From Rhodothermales bacterium (lineage in GTDB: Bacteria; Bacteroidota; Rhodothermia; Rhodothermales; JAHQVL01), in NCBI GenBank assembly GCA_041391505.1, contig JAWKNW010000008.1:1-64000 (forward strand): DNA of 64,000 nucleotides. The letters run 5' to 3'. Under the pieces are notes generated by a model that saw only the letters and a program-made list of their open reading frames with translations, was not told the DNA's origin and did no database searches. The translations under genes were made by a program, and so were the position numbers. How positions within the stretch are numbered: position 1 is the first letter of the stretch; each line of letters begins with the position of its first letter. This document shows positions 47,187 to 56,445 of this stretch, piece after piece.

Positions 47187-47720
47187 TCAGCCGGCTTCTT
47201 CGTCGACGAAGTCCTGAAAGGATTTGTGCTTGTACGCCTCGGTGCCGATGTAGCGGAGCACGTGCATGAACCCGTCCGCGTCCAGGTAGCCGGGCAGCCG
47301 GGTGATGTAGTCGCCCGTCGAGGTCAGAAAAACGGTCGTGGGCGTGGCTTCGGCGCCAAAACCCGACGCCAGTTCGGCGGAATTGAGGGTATAGCCCTTG
47401 AAGTTGATCTGATCGTCCTCCTTCTCCACATTCAGGCGGGCGGTCACGAAATGCTCGGCGACGTAGGAGCGGATGCGATCCTGGGTGTACACCGAATCCT
47501 GCATTTTGGCGCACCAGGGGCACCAGGTCGCGTACACATCCACGAGGAGGGCCTTGCCCAGGGTGTCCGCCGCGATGAGGGCATCCTGGAATTCGATCCA
47601 GGTGACCGGTGGAATGTCCCCGACCTGCTCCAGAGCGATCTGTTCGGCGACCTCCTCTTCCTGACAACTGGCGGGAAGCCAAACAACGGAGAACAGAGCG
47701 AGTGCAAAAAAACGAATCAT
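47187..47720 (-). CDS. Thioredoxin-like lipoprotein
   Basis: This 177-residue exported protein has a lipoprotein-type signal ending WLPASC (Cys at about 19). A thioredoxin fold follows with active-site LLVDVYATWCPWCAKMQ (CPWC), then FVTARLNVEKEDD and the cis-Pro loop AEATPTTVFL. Facing the periplasm, it may reduce or shuffle disulfides. Its ATG overlaps the stop of the upstream glycosyltransferase gene by four bases. Known relatives are grouped as thioredoxin_7 or DUF255-like proteins. Confidence 0.8.
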   Translation of the reverse strand: MIRFFALALFSVVWLPASCQEEEVAEQIALEQVGDIPPVTWIEFQDALIAADTLGKALLVDVYATWCPWCAKMQDSVYTQDRIRSYVAEHFVTARLNVEKEDDQINFKGYTLNSAELASGFGAEATPTTVFLTSTGDYITRLPGYLDADGFMHVLRYIGTEAYKHKSFQDFVDEEAG

Positions 47721-49012
47721 GACGGGTAAAGCGCGAGCAGGCGCTGGTACGTGGCAGTGTAGCGTTCAGATGCCTTCTCCCAACGAAAAGTTTCACACGC
47801 CGGCCTCGCCCGCGCAGCGCAGCGCGACCGCCTCTCCGGATCGTCGACCAGCCGCTGGAGGCCGGCGGCGATGGACGCGGGATCGCTCGCATCGACGAGT
47901 TCGCCCACCTCGTTTTCGGCGACCACGCGGCGTATCTCGGGCAAATCGGACCCCACGACCGGCAGGCCGGCCATCAGGTATTCGAACAGTTTGTTCGGCA
48001 GCGCGAACCGGTGGTTGAGGCACGAGTCCTCGAGCAGCGTCACCCCGATGTCCGCCGAAGCCGTAAATGCGAGCAGTTCGGCCGGGGGGACGGCATCCAG
48101 AAAATGAATCCGCTCGATGCCCGCGCCCTGCGCCTGCCGTTCGATGGCCGGCCGCAACGCCCCGCCGCCGAGGAATACCAGGTCCGCTCCACGCACCCGG
48201 CGCATGGCCTCCACCAGCTTCTCGCCGCCGCGGCTCCGCTGCAGATGGCCCTGGTGAAGGATGATCGGCCGGCCCTCCGGCAATCCCAGTGCCTCCCGCA
48301 GACGGTCGGTTCGGGGCACCTCCTGCCATTCGGGTACATTGTACAGGGCGGGCGGCTTCTCGATGCCGTACATCATGGCCAGACGCTCCGCGATGCTGTC
48401 GCTCACGGTGAAGACGGCGTCCGCCTTGCGGATGAACAAGCCCTCGTACAGATGCCAGAACGTCGTCACCCACGGCCGCCCCGCCGTCGAGGCGACGAAG
48501 GCATACAGCTCGCGCGCATCGTAGACGAACCCCTTGCCCCTCCGCCGGGCCGCCCGCCCCACGGCCGGCAGGACGTAGAGGTCGCTCGCGTGATAGATCC
48601 GGGCATCGAGCGACCGGAGCGCGCGGGCGAAACGCCGGTGAACCTCCCAGAAAAAACGCGGGCCGCTGCCCGCGGGCCGGCCGAGCGAGAGGAGATCCGC
48701 ACCGGCCACGCCGGTGCCCGAGCCGGCCGGATCGTCCAGATCCACGACGATCACCCTGCAGCCGAGCCGCTCCAGAAGCCGAAGTTGCTTCAAGGCCCGC
48801 GAGTTACGCTTCACTTCGCCCGTGAGGGCAAAAACAACATCGTATGGGGTCTTTTGCACGATCGGACGGGCCGTACGGCTCGATGAGGCGGGAAGCGGGA
48901 CGCCCTGGCGGCGCGCCTGTGGCGGGGAAGGCAGTATACCGTAGGCGGGGCAGACAAGAAACCCCGGAGCCGGGCGAACCAGGGCAATCGCATGCTCTTC
49001 AAACGTGAGCAT
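47717..49012 (-). CDS. GT-B glycosyltransferase family 4
   Basis: This GT-B glycosyltransferase has about 431 residues from ATG 49012. Motifs include FALTGEVKRNSRALKQLRLLERLG near the N-terminus, FVYDARELY, ADAVFTVSDSIAERL, PIILHQGHLQRSRGG and the nucleotide-sugar E-x-x-E-like LPNKLFEYLMAGLPVVGS. It transfers a sugar to an unknown acceptor, probably in envelope or lipopolysaccharide synthesis. The start is uncertain: a GTG at about 48860 (VQKTPYDVVF) gives a core-only protein, and a longer frame reaches 49258 but passes through a repeat element. It overlaps the downstream thioredoxin-like gene. Confidence 0.8.
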   Translation of the reverse strand: MLTFEEHAIALVRPAPGFLVCPAYGILPSPPQARRQGVPLPASSSRTARPIVQKTPYDVVFALTGEVKRNSRALKQLRLLERLGCRVIVVDLDDPAGSGTGVAGADLLSLGRPAGSGPRFFWEVHRRFARALRSLDARIYHASDLYVLPAVGRAARRRGKGFVYDARELYAFVASTAGRPWVTTFWHLYEGLFIRKADAVFTVSDSIAERLAMMYGIEKPPALYNVPEWQEVPRTDRLREALGLPEGRPIILHQGHLQRSRGGEKLVEAMRRVRGADLVFLGGGALRPAIERQAQGAGIERIHFLDAVPPAELLAFTASADIGVTLLEDSCLNHRFALPNKLFEYLMAGLPVVGSDLPEIRRVVAENEVGELVDASDPASIAAGLQRLVDDPERRSRCAARARPACETFRWEKASERYTATYQRLLALYPS

Positions 49013-49018
49013 CTCCCG

Positions 49019-49086
49019 GTATGGGAGTCTGGGGGTATGGGAGATTTTGCGGCAAAAAAATGCCCCCATGCACCCAAACTCCCATA
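49019..49086. repeat. Octad inverted repeat upstream of the sigma factor
   Basis: Left arm: GTATGGGA, GTCTGGGG, GTATGGGA (49019-49042). Right arm: CCCCCATG, CACCCAAA, CTCCCATA (49063-49086), inverted. The arms match at 21 of 25 bases. The loop contains TTTTGC-G-GCAAAA. The period is eight, not seven, but the design equals that of the heptad elements. It sits between the divergent glycosyltransferase and sigma factor genes. Confidence 0.75.
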
Positions 49087-49216
49087 CGCTTCTCGCGGCC
49101 ACGGCGAGCATGCGATGGCCCTGCCGGGCGAACGCGCCGGCCGGCGGTCGATGGAGAATCGGTGATTCGTTGCCGGCTCGTTGCGCGCCGTTGCGCGCAG
49201 CGCTGTATCTTCGGGG

Positions 49217-49780
49217 ATGCCACCATCGAAGACGTTCGATACCAACCTCGTTGAGCACGCGCGAAAGGGCGATCAGAAGGCGCTACAGCAGATTCTGAGA
49301 GACCTGGAACCCGTGTTACGCGGCTTCTTCGTCAAGCGCATCGGCCAGAAGACGGAAATCGACGACCTCGTGCAGAATACGCTCCTGCGCGTCCATCACG
49401 GGCTCAAGGACCTCAAGGAGGCCGGCAGCCTGAAGGCCTTCGCCATGAAGGCCGCGCTGTTCGAACTCCAGGATCTGTACCGCGGGCGGTACCATACCCG
49501 CGAAAACCTGTTCGATCCGGAAGAGACGCCGCACGACGTGGACGCGCCGGCGCCCGACGGGTCGAGCATCGACATCGAACGCGCCCTGGCCAGCCTCTCC
49601 CCCAAGGCCCGGCGCATCATCGAACTCAAGGAATACGGCTACCGCTACGAAGAAATCGCCCGGATCGTGGATACGACGGAAGCCGCCATCAAAATGCAGG
49701 TGAAACGCGCGCTCGAGAAAATGCGCGACGCCCTGATGGCGCTCGCCGGGTTGTGGCTCTGGGTGGCGCGGGACGTCTGA
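49217..49780 (+). CDS. ECF-type RNA polymerase sigma factor
   Basis: This 187-residue sigma-70 family protein has a region 2 (about 30-95; DLEPVLRGFFVKRIG, IDDLVQNTLLRVHHGL, FAMKAALFELQDLYR) and a region 4 (about 120-180; SLSPKARRIIELKEYGYRYEEIARIVDTTEAAIKMQVKRALEKMRD). Region 3 is absent, as in ECF factors. The start is ATG 49217. No anti-sigma factor or membrane regulator lies next to it, so its signal is unknown. The hydrophobic C-terminal tail (ALAGLWLWVARDV) is unusual. Confidence 0.88.
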   Translation: MPPSKTFDTNLVEHARKGDQKALQQILRDLEPVLRGFFVKRIGQKTEIDDLVQNTLLRVHHGLKDLKEAGSLKAFAMKAALFELQDLYRGRYHTRENLFDPEETPHDVDAPAPDGSSIDIERALASLSPKARRIIELKEYGYRYEEIARIVDTTEAAIKMQVKRALEKMRDALMALAGLWLWVARDV

Positions 49781-49792
49781 GCCGGGCCGCGA

Positions 49793-50578
49793 TCAGCCCG
49801 TTCCGAGCCAGTGATGCATGAGGATGCCGCCAGCGACCGCCACGTTGAGGGATTCGGCCCCCCGCCGCCCCTCGGCCCCGGCGATGACGACGCGGCGGCT
49901 GAGCGCCCTCCGCGCCGCGTCCGACAAACCGTGCGCCTCGCTGCCCAGCACCAGCGCCGTGCGTTCCGCCGGCGCCCAGGTCGGGATCGCTTGCCCTCCG
50001 AGATCGGCGCCCACGAGGTCGAAGCCCGCCGCGGCGAGCGAGGCCAGCAACGCCCCGAGGTCGCCGGCATCGGCCAGATCCACGTCCCACAACCCCCCCA
50101 TGGTGGCGCGCATGACTTTCGGATGGTACGGGTCGGCCGTGCCCGGCCCCGTCACGATGGCGTCGAGGCCGAACCAGCCCGCGGTACGGATCAGGGTGCC
50201 GACATTTCCCGGGTCCTGCACGCCGTCCAGCACCAACAGCCGGCGTTTCTCCACCAGCGCCTCGAAGGGGAGATAGCGCGTTGGCACCACGGCGAGAATG
50301 CCCTGGGCCGTCTGCACGTCGGAAAGCTTGTCGAAGACATGTTCGGCGGCAAAGACGACCGGCGCGCCGGCGCGGCGCGCGAGGGCCGGCAGCCTCGGGT
50401 CGTTCGCCGCGCGGTCGGACGCCACCAGGTCCAGCACCGGCACCCCCGCATCGAGCACCGACTCGACGCCGCGCCACCCTTCCACCAGCGCCTGCCGCCA
50501 GGTATCGCGGCCTTTCTTGCGCAGCAAGGTCGCCAACTCCTTGCGCCGGCGATCCGAAAGACGCAGCGAATGCTCCAT
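49793..50578 (-). CDS. TrmH/SpoU-family RNA 2'-O-methyltransferase
   Basis: This 261-residue SPOUT methyltransferase uses SAM to methylate ribose 2'-OH in rRNA or tRNA. Family motifs are LDGVQDPGNVGTLIRTAGWFG (motif 1), LVLGSEAHGLSD (motif 2) and AESLNVAVAGGILMHHW (motif 3), in the C-terminal knot (about 110-261). The N-terminal part (about 1-100) is an RNA-substrate-binding L7Ae-like domain. It could be an RlmB or TsnR relative; the target base cannot be told from sequence. It is convergent with the sigma factor gene, 12 bases apart. Confidence 0.9.
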   Translation of the reverse strand: MEHSLRLSDRRRKELATLLRKKGRDTWRQALVEGWRGVESVLDAGVPVLDLVASDRAANDPRLPALARRAGAPVVFAAEHVFDKLSDVQTAQGILAVVPTRYLPFEALVEKRRLLVLDGVQDPGNVGTLIRTAGWFGLDAIVTGPGTADPYHPKVMRATMGGLWDVDLADAGDLGALLASLAAAGFDLVGADLGGQAIPTWAPAERTALVLGSEAHGLSDAARRALSRRVVIAGAEGRRGAESLNVAVAGGILMHHWLGTG

Positions 50579-50947
50579 AATTTTTTTCTTATCGAGGCCG
50601 ATCCAATGACGACTCAGGGCGTTATGAGCGACGAGGGTTTGATCCTTTGTGACGTTCTTTTACTCGAATAGCTGCTCAGCCTTTTTCAAAGATACACCCT
50701 CCGCCGATACTATGGGCGGTATATCCTGTATCTGCGATTGTATGGCTGAATACCCGGCTCCCTTCCCGCTCGCACGTGCGCTCTCAGAGGAAGTTCTGTC
50801 TACGGACGGAACGTCCGCATCCTGGTTTTTCCCTGGCCAACCTGCTCCGAATCATGCCACAGGCATGTCCGGCCGGCGACAGGAAGCGCTTCCAGCATGT
50901 GGCCTGCGCGCGGGCCTTTTTCAACGATAGGCCTCTGGCACCTGAAT
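50579..50947. other. 369-base gap before glutamate dehydrogenase
   Basis: Divergent promoters are expected here. A T-rich stretch is present next to the methyltransferase start, and AT-rich patches run from 50640 to 50760. A few short open frames have no coherent protein features. No repeat or RNA gene was recognised. Confidence 0.5.
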
Positions 50948-52255
50948 ATGTCGAACAAGAAAGCGGTTTACGCTAATTCCAATTATAAAGAACCGGCCCC
51001 GATTCGCGACCACGAGAATCCGTTCGAGGCGATGAAGAAGCGCTTCGACATCGCCGCCGAAATTCTCAATCTTCAGGACGGGTTCTACGACTATCTCTGC
51101 ACGCCCACGCGCATCCACATCACCTCCAACCCGGTCATCATGGACAACGGGCAGTTGAAGGTGTTCGAGGGCTATCGCGTCATCCACAACGAGATCCTCG
51201 GGCCGAGCAAGGGCGGGATCCGGTACGCGCCGGACCTGAACCTGGAGGAGGTCAAGGCGCTGGCCGCCTGGATGACCTGGAAATGCGCCGTGGTCAACGT
51301 CCCGTTCGGGGGCGCCAAGGGCGGGGTGATCTGCAACCCTCGCGAAATGAGCCCCGGCGAACTCGAGCGGCTCACCCGCCGGTATACCGCGAGCATGATC
51401 GATGTCTTCGGGCCGGAGCGCGACATCCCGGCGCCGGACATGAATACGAACGAGCAGATTATGGCGTGGATACTCGACACCTACGCCATGCACGTGCGCC
51501 GCACGGATAACGCCGTCGTAACGGGCAAACCGATCGCGCTGGGCGGATCGCTCGGGCGCATCGAAGCCACCGGCCGCGGCGTCATGACCGTCACGCTCGC
51601 CGCGATGGAGCGCATCAACCTGCGGCCGTCGGAGTGCACCGTGGCCGTCCAGGGCTTCGGCAACGTGGGCTCCATCGCCGCCAAACTGCTCCGCGAGCAG
51701 GGATGCAAGATTCTGGCCGTCAGCGACGTGTCCGGGGGCTACTACAACCCGAACGGGCTGGATATTCCGGCGATGATCGAATACTCCCGAGCCAACAAGA
51801 ACTCGCTGGAAGGCTTCAACGGCGCCGAGCCCATCTCGAACGACGAGCTCCTCACGCTGGGCGTCGACGTGCTGGTGCCGGCCGCCAAGGAAGACCAGAT
51901 CACCGTCGACAACGCCGGCCGCATCAAGGCCAAGATCATCTCGGAAGGCGCAAACGGCCCGACACTACCCGCCGCGGATGACATCCTCAACAGCAACGGC
52001 GTCCTCGTCATCCCGGACATCCTGGCGAACGCCGGCGGCGTCACGGTGTCGTATTTCGAGTGGGTGCAGGACCGCCACGGCTATTTCTGGACGCTCGACC
52101 GCGTGAATCGCCGGCTCGACCGCATGATGCGGACCGCCTTCGACACGGTGTACGACGCCGCGCAGCAATACAATGTCTCGCTGCGCATCGGTGCCTACGT
52201 GCTGGCCGTCGACAAGGTGGCCAAGGCGCTGCGGCTTCGCGGCATCTACGCCTAG
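50948..52255 (+). CDS. gdhA: Glutamate dehydrogenase
   Basis: This 435-residue Glu/Leu/Phe/Val dehydrogenase interconverts glutamate and 2-oxoglutarate plus ammonia. From ATG 50948 (MSNKKAVYANSNYKEP) it carries GYRVIHNEILGPSKGGIRYAP, the catalytic Lys region NVPFGGAKGGVICNP, the PAPDMNTNEQIMAWI loop, the Rossmann motif VAVQGFGNVGSIAA and ISEGANGPTLPAADDIL. It is the hexameric, catabolic-like type; coenzyme preference is uncertain. It ends at a strong terminator. Confidence 0.95.
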   Translation: MSNKKAVYANSNYKEPAPIRDHENPFEAMKKRFDIAAEILNLQDGFYDYLCTPTRIHITSNPVIMDNGQLKVFEGYRVIHNEILGPSKGGIRYAPDLNLEEVKALAAWMTWKCAVVNVPFGGAKGGVICNPREMSPGELERLTRRYTASMIDVFGPERDIPAPDMNTNEQIMAWILDTYAMHVRRTDNAVVTGKPIALGGSLGRIEATGRGVMTVTLAAMERINLRPSECTVAVQGFGNVGSIAAKLLREQGCKILAVSDVSGGYYNPNGLDIPAMIEYSRANKNSLEGFNGAEPISNDELLTLGVDVLVPAAKEDQITVDNAGRIKAKIISEGANGPTLPAADDILNSNGVLVIPDILANAGGVTVSYFEWVQDRHGYFWTLDRVNRRLDRMMRTAFDTVYDAAQQYNVSLRIGAYVLAVDKVAKALRLRGIYA

Positions 52256-52278
52256 GCGCTCGCCCGATCAAGGCACGC

Positions 52279-52321
52279 GGGCGGGACGGTATCCAGCGCG
52301 ATGCCGTCCCGCCCTTTTTTT
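52279..52321 (+). terminator. Intrinsic terminator after gdhA
   Basis: An eleven-base GC stem (GGGCGGGACGG at 52279-52289 with CCGTCCCGCCC at 52304-52314) is followed by seven T (52315-52321). Confidence 0.9.
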
Positions 52322-52436
52322 GTGCGCGCCGTCCAGGCAGGGATTTCCCGGCCCGCTCGAGACCCGGAAAACAAAGCGGGCGACTCGCGCTTTTAAGAGG
52401 TCATCCTGTCGATTCGGCCATCGGAACCCTGTGCCC

Positions 52437-53015
52437 ATGCGCGTCGCGCTTTTTTGCTGTATCTGCTTAGGCTGGGCGCCCCTCGCGGTCGGCCAGCCCA
52501 CGCACGCCGAGGCCTACGAATCCATCGCCGCAGCCTGCCTCGCTTCGGTGACCGACAGCCTCGGCGCATACGGTCTGGCCGAGATCGACCGGATGCCGTT
52601 TCTCGTCGACGGCCTCAGCGGCGCGGGCCTGAACGCCGGCCACACGGTCTACCAGGCCGACTCCCTCGGCAGCGCCCCCGTCATCCGGGTGCACATCGTA
52701 AAAGCCGGCGTATCGCTCGTCCGCGCGCGACGCCGGCGGCTGGCGCGGACGGTGACGCTGGGCCTGGAGGCTACCGTCGTCGCGCCGGACCGGCGGGTGA
52801 TCGACACGATCGCGTGCGAAGACACGTATTCCGACACCATCCGGCGCTCGGAGGCCCCCGTACTGGCCACGGACGCCTATCCCGATACCCAGTCGCCTCC
52901 CGTCGAGACGCGCTGGGTGGGCCGATTCCTCGAACCCACGATCGCCGCCGGCGCCGCGATCCTGGGCGCCTATCTTTTCTTCACCCTGCGCAGCGAGCGC
53001 GCCGAGGACAGCTGA
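52437..53015 (+). CDS. Secreted protein with C-terminal membrane anchor, unknown function
   Basis: This 192-residue protein starts at ATG 52437 with a signal peptide (about 1-19, ending AVG-QP). The mature part is mixed alpha/beta with many Asp, Val and Arg; no family motif was recognised. Near the C-terminus, residues about 163-182 are hydrophobic (IAAGAAILGAYLFFTL) and precede a charged tail, so it may be held in the membrane. It lies three bases before an Ig-like lipoprotein gene and is probably co-transcribed with it. Confidence 0.6.
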   Translation: MRVALFCCICLGWAPLAVGQPTHAEAYESIAAACLASVTDSLGAYGLAEIDRMPFLVDGLSGAGLNAGHTVYQADSLGSAPVIRVHIVKAGVSLVRARRRRLARTVTLGLEATVVAPDRRVIDTIACEDTYSDTIRRSEAPVLATDAYPDTQSPPVETRWVGRFLEPTIAAGAAILGAYLFFTLRSERAEDS

Positions 53016-53018
53016 AGC

Positions 53019-54704
53019 ATGCGCACCGGGTCTTTCTTTTCACTTGCCCTCGCGCTCGCCGGCCTCGCCTCGTGCGCCATCCCGGTATCGCCCACCGGCG
53101 GCCCGACCGACCAGACGCCGGCCGCCGTCGCGGCATCCACACCCGCCGCGCAAAGCGTCAACGTCGATGCGACGTCGATGCATATCGTCTTCTCCGAATA
53201 CGTCGACCAGGCCTCGTTCGCACAGGCCATCTCGATCACCCCGGAGTTTCCCCGCCCCCCCGTGTACCGGTGGCGCAAAAAGGCAGTGACCATCGAATTT
53301 CCCGAGCCGCTGGCCGAGAATACGACGTATATCGTCACGATCGATACCAAGCTGCGCGACATGAATCGCGTCGCCCTCAAGCAGCCGATCACGCTGGCCT
53401 TCGCCACCGGCCCCGTCATCAACCGGGGCAAGATCGAGGGCCGCGTGCTCGATGCCGAGGACGGCACGCCGGTGGGTACCGTCGACATCTTCGCCTATGC
53501 CGCGCCAGATTCGCTCATCCCGGCGCCGCTTCCCGATCGGCCGGCGTACCGGACCCAGACCGACGACACCGGGCGTTTCGCCTTCGATTTTCTGAGCGAA
53601 CAGCCGTATTTCGTCGTCGCGCTGCGTGACCTCAACCGCAATTTCCGCCCCGACGGCGTCGAGCCGTTCGGAGTCCCGCCGGACAGCCTCATCCGGGCCG
53701 ACACGGTCAGCGTCCCCGCGGAACGCCCCTGGCTGCTGACGCAGTTGGACACCATCCCGCCGACGCTCCAGCGCGTCCGCGCGCTTTCCAGCCGGCGCCT
53801 CACGCTGCGGTTTTCGGAATCGGTGCTGTTTACGGACACCAATCCGGCGCTTTGGACCGTCCGCGACTCGGTGAGCCAGCAGCAAATCCCGGTCGAAGCC
53901 GTGTATCTGCAGCAGGAAGACCCCAGGCAGGTCTTCGTGGTGACCGCTCCGCTCTTCGCGTCACGGCACCTCATCGTGCCGGGGGGCCTGGCGGATTCCA
54001 GCCTGAATGCCGTCAGCCCCGCCGAGGTGAGCTTTTCGCCGTCGGCCGCGCCGGATACGGTGCAGGTGCGTTTTGTTGCCTTCACGCCGGCGACCACGGC
54101 GCAGGGCGCCGGCCCGCAGGTCCTCTTTCCCGGGCAATGGCCCGGCATGCGGCTCAGCGTGGCCGCATCCGCCGACGCCGTGCAGCGGATCGCCTCGCTT
54201 GTGGACTCCGCCGGCGTCGCCTACCCGTTTACCGCAGGCACGCGAGACGGCGTGACCTACGCCCTCACCCCCGAACCGCCCATCCCGCCGGGCACGCCGT
54301 TCACGCTGCGTATCGCGGGCTCCGAAGTCGGCCGGCCGGATACCGTGTTGACCCATGCCTACAGCTTCCTCTCGCCGAGCGAGCTGGGCGAACTGAGCGG
54401 CGTGGTGCAGGCCGACTCGGGCCTGACCGGAACCCCCGTCATCGCGTTGATGCCGTACCAGACACCGCCGCAGCCTATTCCCCCCGTCGCCGCCGACGCG
54501 GAGGGGCGCTTTTTGTTTTCCAACCTGCCGGCGCAGACCCGCTACCGGTTCCGCACGTTCCTGGACCGAAACGGCAACATGATCTGGGACGGAGGAGCCA
54601 TCAGCCCATTCTCCTTCGCCGAGCCCCTCCACTGGAGCACCGACAGCCTCACCGTCCGCGCCCGCTGGGAAACCGAACTCGGCGACACCCTGCGGATTCG
54701 ATAA
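53019..54704 (+). CDS. Ig-like (Big_5/SbsA-type) lipoprotein
   Basis: This 561-residue envelope protein has a lipoprotein signal ending LASC (Cys at about 19) and a mature start AIPVSPTGGPTDQTPA. The N-terminal Ig-like domain (about 30-125; VVFSEYVDQ-like pattern HIVFSEYVDQASF, ENTTYIVTIDTKLRD) is the SbsA/Big_5 type. A carboxypeptidase-regulatory-like beta-sandwich follows (GKIEGRVLDAEDGTPVGTVDIFAYA, then FDFLSEQPYFVVALRDLNRN), with a similar domain near the end. Such proteins are widespread in Bacteroidota and bind partners or carbohydrate on the cell surface. Coupled to the preceding gene. Confidence 0.75.
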   Translation: MRTGSFFSLALALAGLASCAIPVSPTGGPTDQTPAAVAASTPAAQSVNVDATSMHIVFSEYVDQASFAQAISITPEFPRPPVYRWRKKAVTIEFPEPLAENTTYIVTIDTKLRDMNRVALKQPITLAFATGPVINRGKIEGRVLDAEDGTPVGTVDIFAYAAPDSLIPAPLPDRPAYRTQTDDTGRFAFDFLSEQPYFVVALRDLNRNFRPDGVEPFGVPPDSLIRADTVSVPAERPWLLTQLDTIPPTLQRVRALSSRRLTLRFSESVLFTDTNPALWTVRDSVSQQQIPVEAVYLQQEDPRQVFVVTAPLFASRHLIVPGGLADSSLNAVSPAEVSFSPSAAPDTVQVRFVAFTPATTAQGAGPQVLFPGQWPGMRLSVAASADAVQRIASLVDSAGVAYPFTAGTRDGVTYALTPEPPIPPGTPFTLRIAGSEVGRPDTVLTHAYSFLSPSELGELSGVVQADSGLTGTPVIALMPYQTPPQPIPPVAADAEGRFLFSNLPAQTRYRFRTFLDRNGNMIWDGGAISPFSFAEPLHWSTDSLTVRARWETELGDTLRIR

Positions 54705-54764
54705 GGCGAGATGCGGGCAAGATTGCGGATGCCCTTGCGTCCGAATCATCCGTATCTTAAGCAC

Positions 54765-54841
54765 CACATCCTGCATCCCGTATCCTGCATCCCGTATCCT
54801 GCATCCGGCATCCTGCATCCCGTATCCTGCATCCCACATCC
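54765..54841. repeat. NNNATCC heptad array, 11 copies
   Basis: Eleven tandem heptads of the form NNNATCC, where NNN is mainly TGC or CGT (also CAC and GGC), occupy 54765-54841. A run of C follows. A short G-rich candidate arm (GATGCGG and GCGGATGC) lies at 54711-54737. The array sits in the 166-base gap before nnr. Confidence 0.93.
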
Positions 54842-54870
54842 CCCCCCCCCGCACCCAGCCTCCAGCCCCC

Positions 54871-56445
54871 ATGTCACCCATCCTGACTTCCGCCGCCATG
54901 CGGAGCGCCGATCGTGAGACCATCGAGACCTTCGGGATTCCCGGGTTCACCCTGATGGAGACGGCCGGCCGCGAGGCGGCGCGCGAGATCGAGGCGCGGT
55001 GGGGCGCCATGCCGGGGCGCAGGGTGCTGTGCCTGTGCGGCAAGGGGAATAACGGGGGGGATGGATACGTCGTGGCGCGCGTCCTGCATGCGCGCGGCGC
55101 GCAGGTCGCGGTTGGATCGATGGCCGGCGCCGACCACCTCCCGCCGGACGCCGGCTTGAATCTGCGCCTGCTCGAGCAGCTGGTCGCCGCCGACCCGGAG
55201 CGGATGACGCTGTTCGATCTCACCGCGCCCGACGCGCTGGCCGCCTACGGAGCCGTCGACCTGATCGTCGACGCCCTGCTCGGCACGGGGCTGACCCGCG
55301 CCCTGAGCGAACCCTATCAACGGATCGCCGACTGGATCAACGCCACGGGGCGGACCGTAGTCGCGCTCGACATCCCCTCCGGCCTGAACAGCGATACCGG
55401 AGCGGCCCAGGGGAGCCCGGTGCGTGCGAACGGGACGGTGACGATGGGAGCGTTGAAGGCCGGACTCCTGCTCGGCGACGGCCCCGACGCCGCCGGCTGG
55501 ATCCAAACCGTCGACATCGGCATCCCGCCGCACATCCTGGCCCGGGCGGCCGGCGAACCGGGGTGCGCGCGGCTGACGACCGACGCCGCCGTTCGCGCCC
55601 TGCTGCCGACGCGGGCGCGCAACGCCTACAAGTATAGCGTGGGGACGGCGCTGGTCGTCGCCGGATCGGTCGGATTCACCGGCGCCGCCGCGATGGCGTC
55701 GCTGGCCGCGGCGCGGTCCGGGGCCGGCGCGGTGATCTGCGCATCGCCGGCCAGGGCGCAGGCCGTGCTGGCTGTCAAGCTCACCGATATCATGACGGCA
55801 CCGCTCCCCGCCAACGCAGACGGCATCGAGAGCGACGCGGCCATCGAGGCGCTGGCCGGCCCGCTGGAAAAGGCGCGGGCCATCCTCGTAGGCCCCGGCC
55901 TTGGCCGGCACCCGGGCACCCGCGCGTTCGTGAAGGCGCTGCTGCGCGACATCGCGCTGCCGGCGGTGATCGACGCCGACGGCCTCTTCGCGCTGGCCGA
56001 GATGGAGCCCGAGATCGCGGCCCTCTCCGCCGGCCGATGGATCCTGACGCCGCACCAGGGAGAATTCAGGCGGCTGGCCGGCCGCGACGTCGATTTCAGC
56101 GATCGGATCGCGCTCGCGAGCGCCTATGCGCAGCGCTGGCAGAGCGTCCTCATCCTGAAAGGCATGCCCAGCGTGGTGGGCGCGCCGGACGGCAGCGTGT
56201 ACATCAACGGCACCGGCAATCCCCTGCTGGCGACGGCTGGAACTGGCGACGTTCTGGCCGGTCTATGCACAGGCTTCCTTGCGCAAGGCCTCTCGCCCCT
56301 CCACGCCGCCCTGTGCGCACTTCACCTCGGCGGAGCCGCTGCCGACCGTCATGCCGAATCGGTCAACCCCCGCGCCATGATGGCCAGCGACCTGGTCGAT
56401 CAGCTACCTTACCTCTTTCGTACCCGTTTTTCTCTCGATTCATGA
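54871..56445 (+). CDS. nnr: Bifunctional NAD(P)H-hydrate epimerase/dehydratase
   Basis: This 524-residue fusion repairs damaged NAD(P)H hydrates. The N-terminal YjeF_N epimerase (about 1-215) has GKGNNGGDGYVVARVL and the substrate region GYDPSG-like DIPSGLNSDTGAA. The C-terminal carbohydrate-kinase-like ADP/ATP-dependent dehydratase (about 230-510) has VVAGSVGFTGAAAMAS, VGPGLGRHPGTRAF, TPHQGEFRRLAG and NGTGNPLLATAGTGDVLAG. Length and order match bacterial Nnr proteins. Its stop overlaps the next start by four bases. Confidence 0.95.
   Translation: MSPILTSAAMRSADRETIETFGIPGFTLMETAGREAAREIEARWGAMPGRRVLCLCGKGNNGGDGYVVARVLHARGAQVAVGSMAGADHLPPDAGLNLRLLEQLVAADPERMTLFDLTAPDALAAYGAVDLIVDALLGTGLTRALSEPYQRIADWINATGRTVVALDIPSGLNSDTGAAQGSPVRANGTVTMGALKAGLLLGDGPDAAGWIQTVDIGIPPHILARAAGEPGCARLTTDAAVRALLPTRARNAYKYSVGTALVVAGSVGFTGAAAMASLAAARSGAGAVICASPARAQAVLAVKLTDIMTAPLPANADGIESDAAIEALAGPLEKARAILVGPGLGRHPGTRAFVKALLRDIALPAVIDADGLFALAEMEPEIAALSAGRWILTPHQGEFRRLAGRDVDFSDRIALASAYAQRWQSVLILKGMPSVVGAPDGSVYINGTGNPLLATAGTGDVLAGLCTGFLAQGLSPLHAALCALHLGGAAADRHAESVNPRAMMASDLVDQLPYLFRTRFSLDS

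Noticed and set aside
54711..54917. Short plus-strand frame across the NNNATCC array
   Set aside because: Its Ile/His/Pro repeats come from the heptads; no start signal or conserved features.
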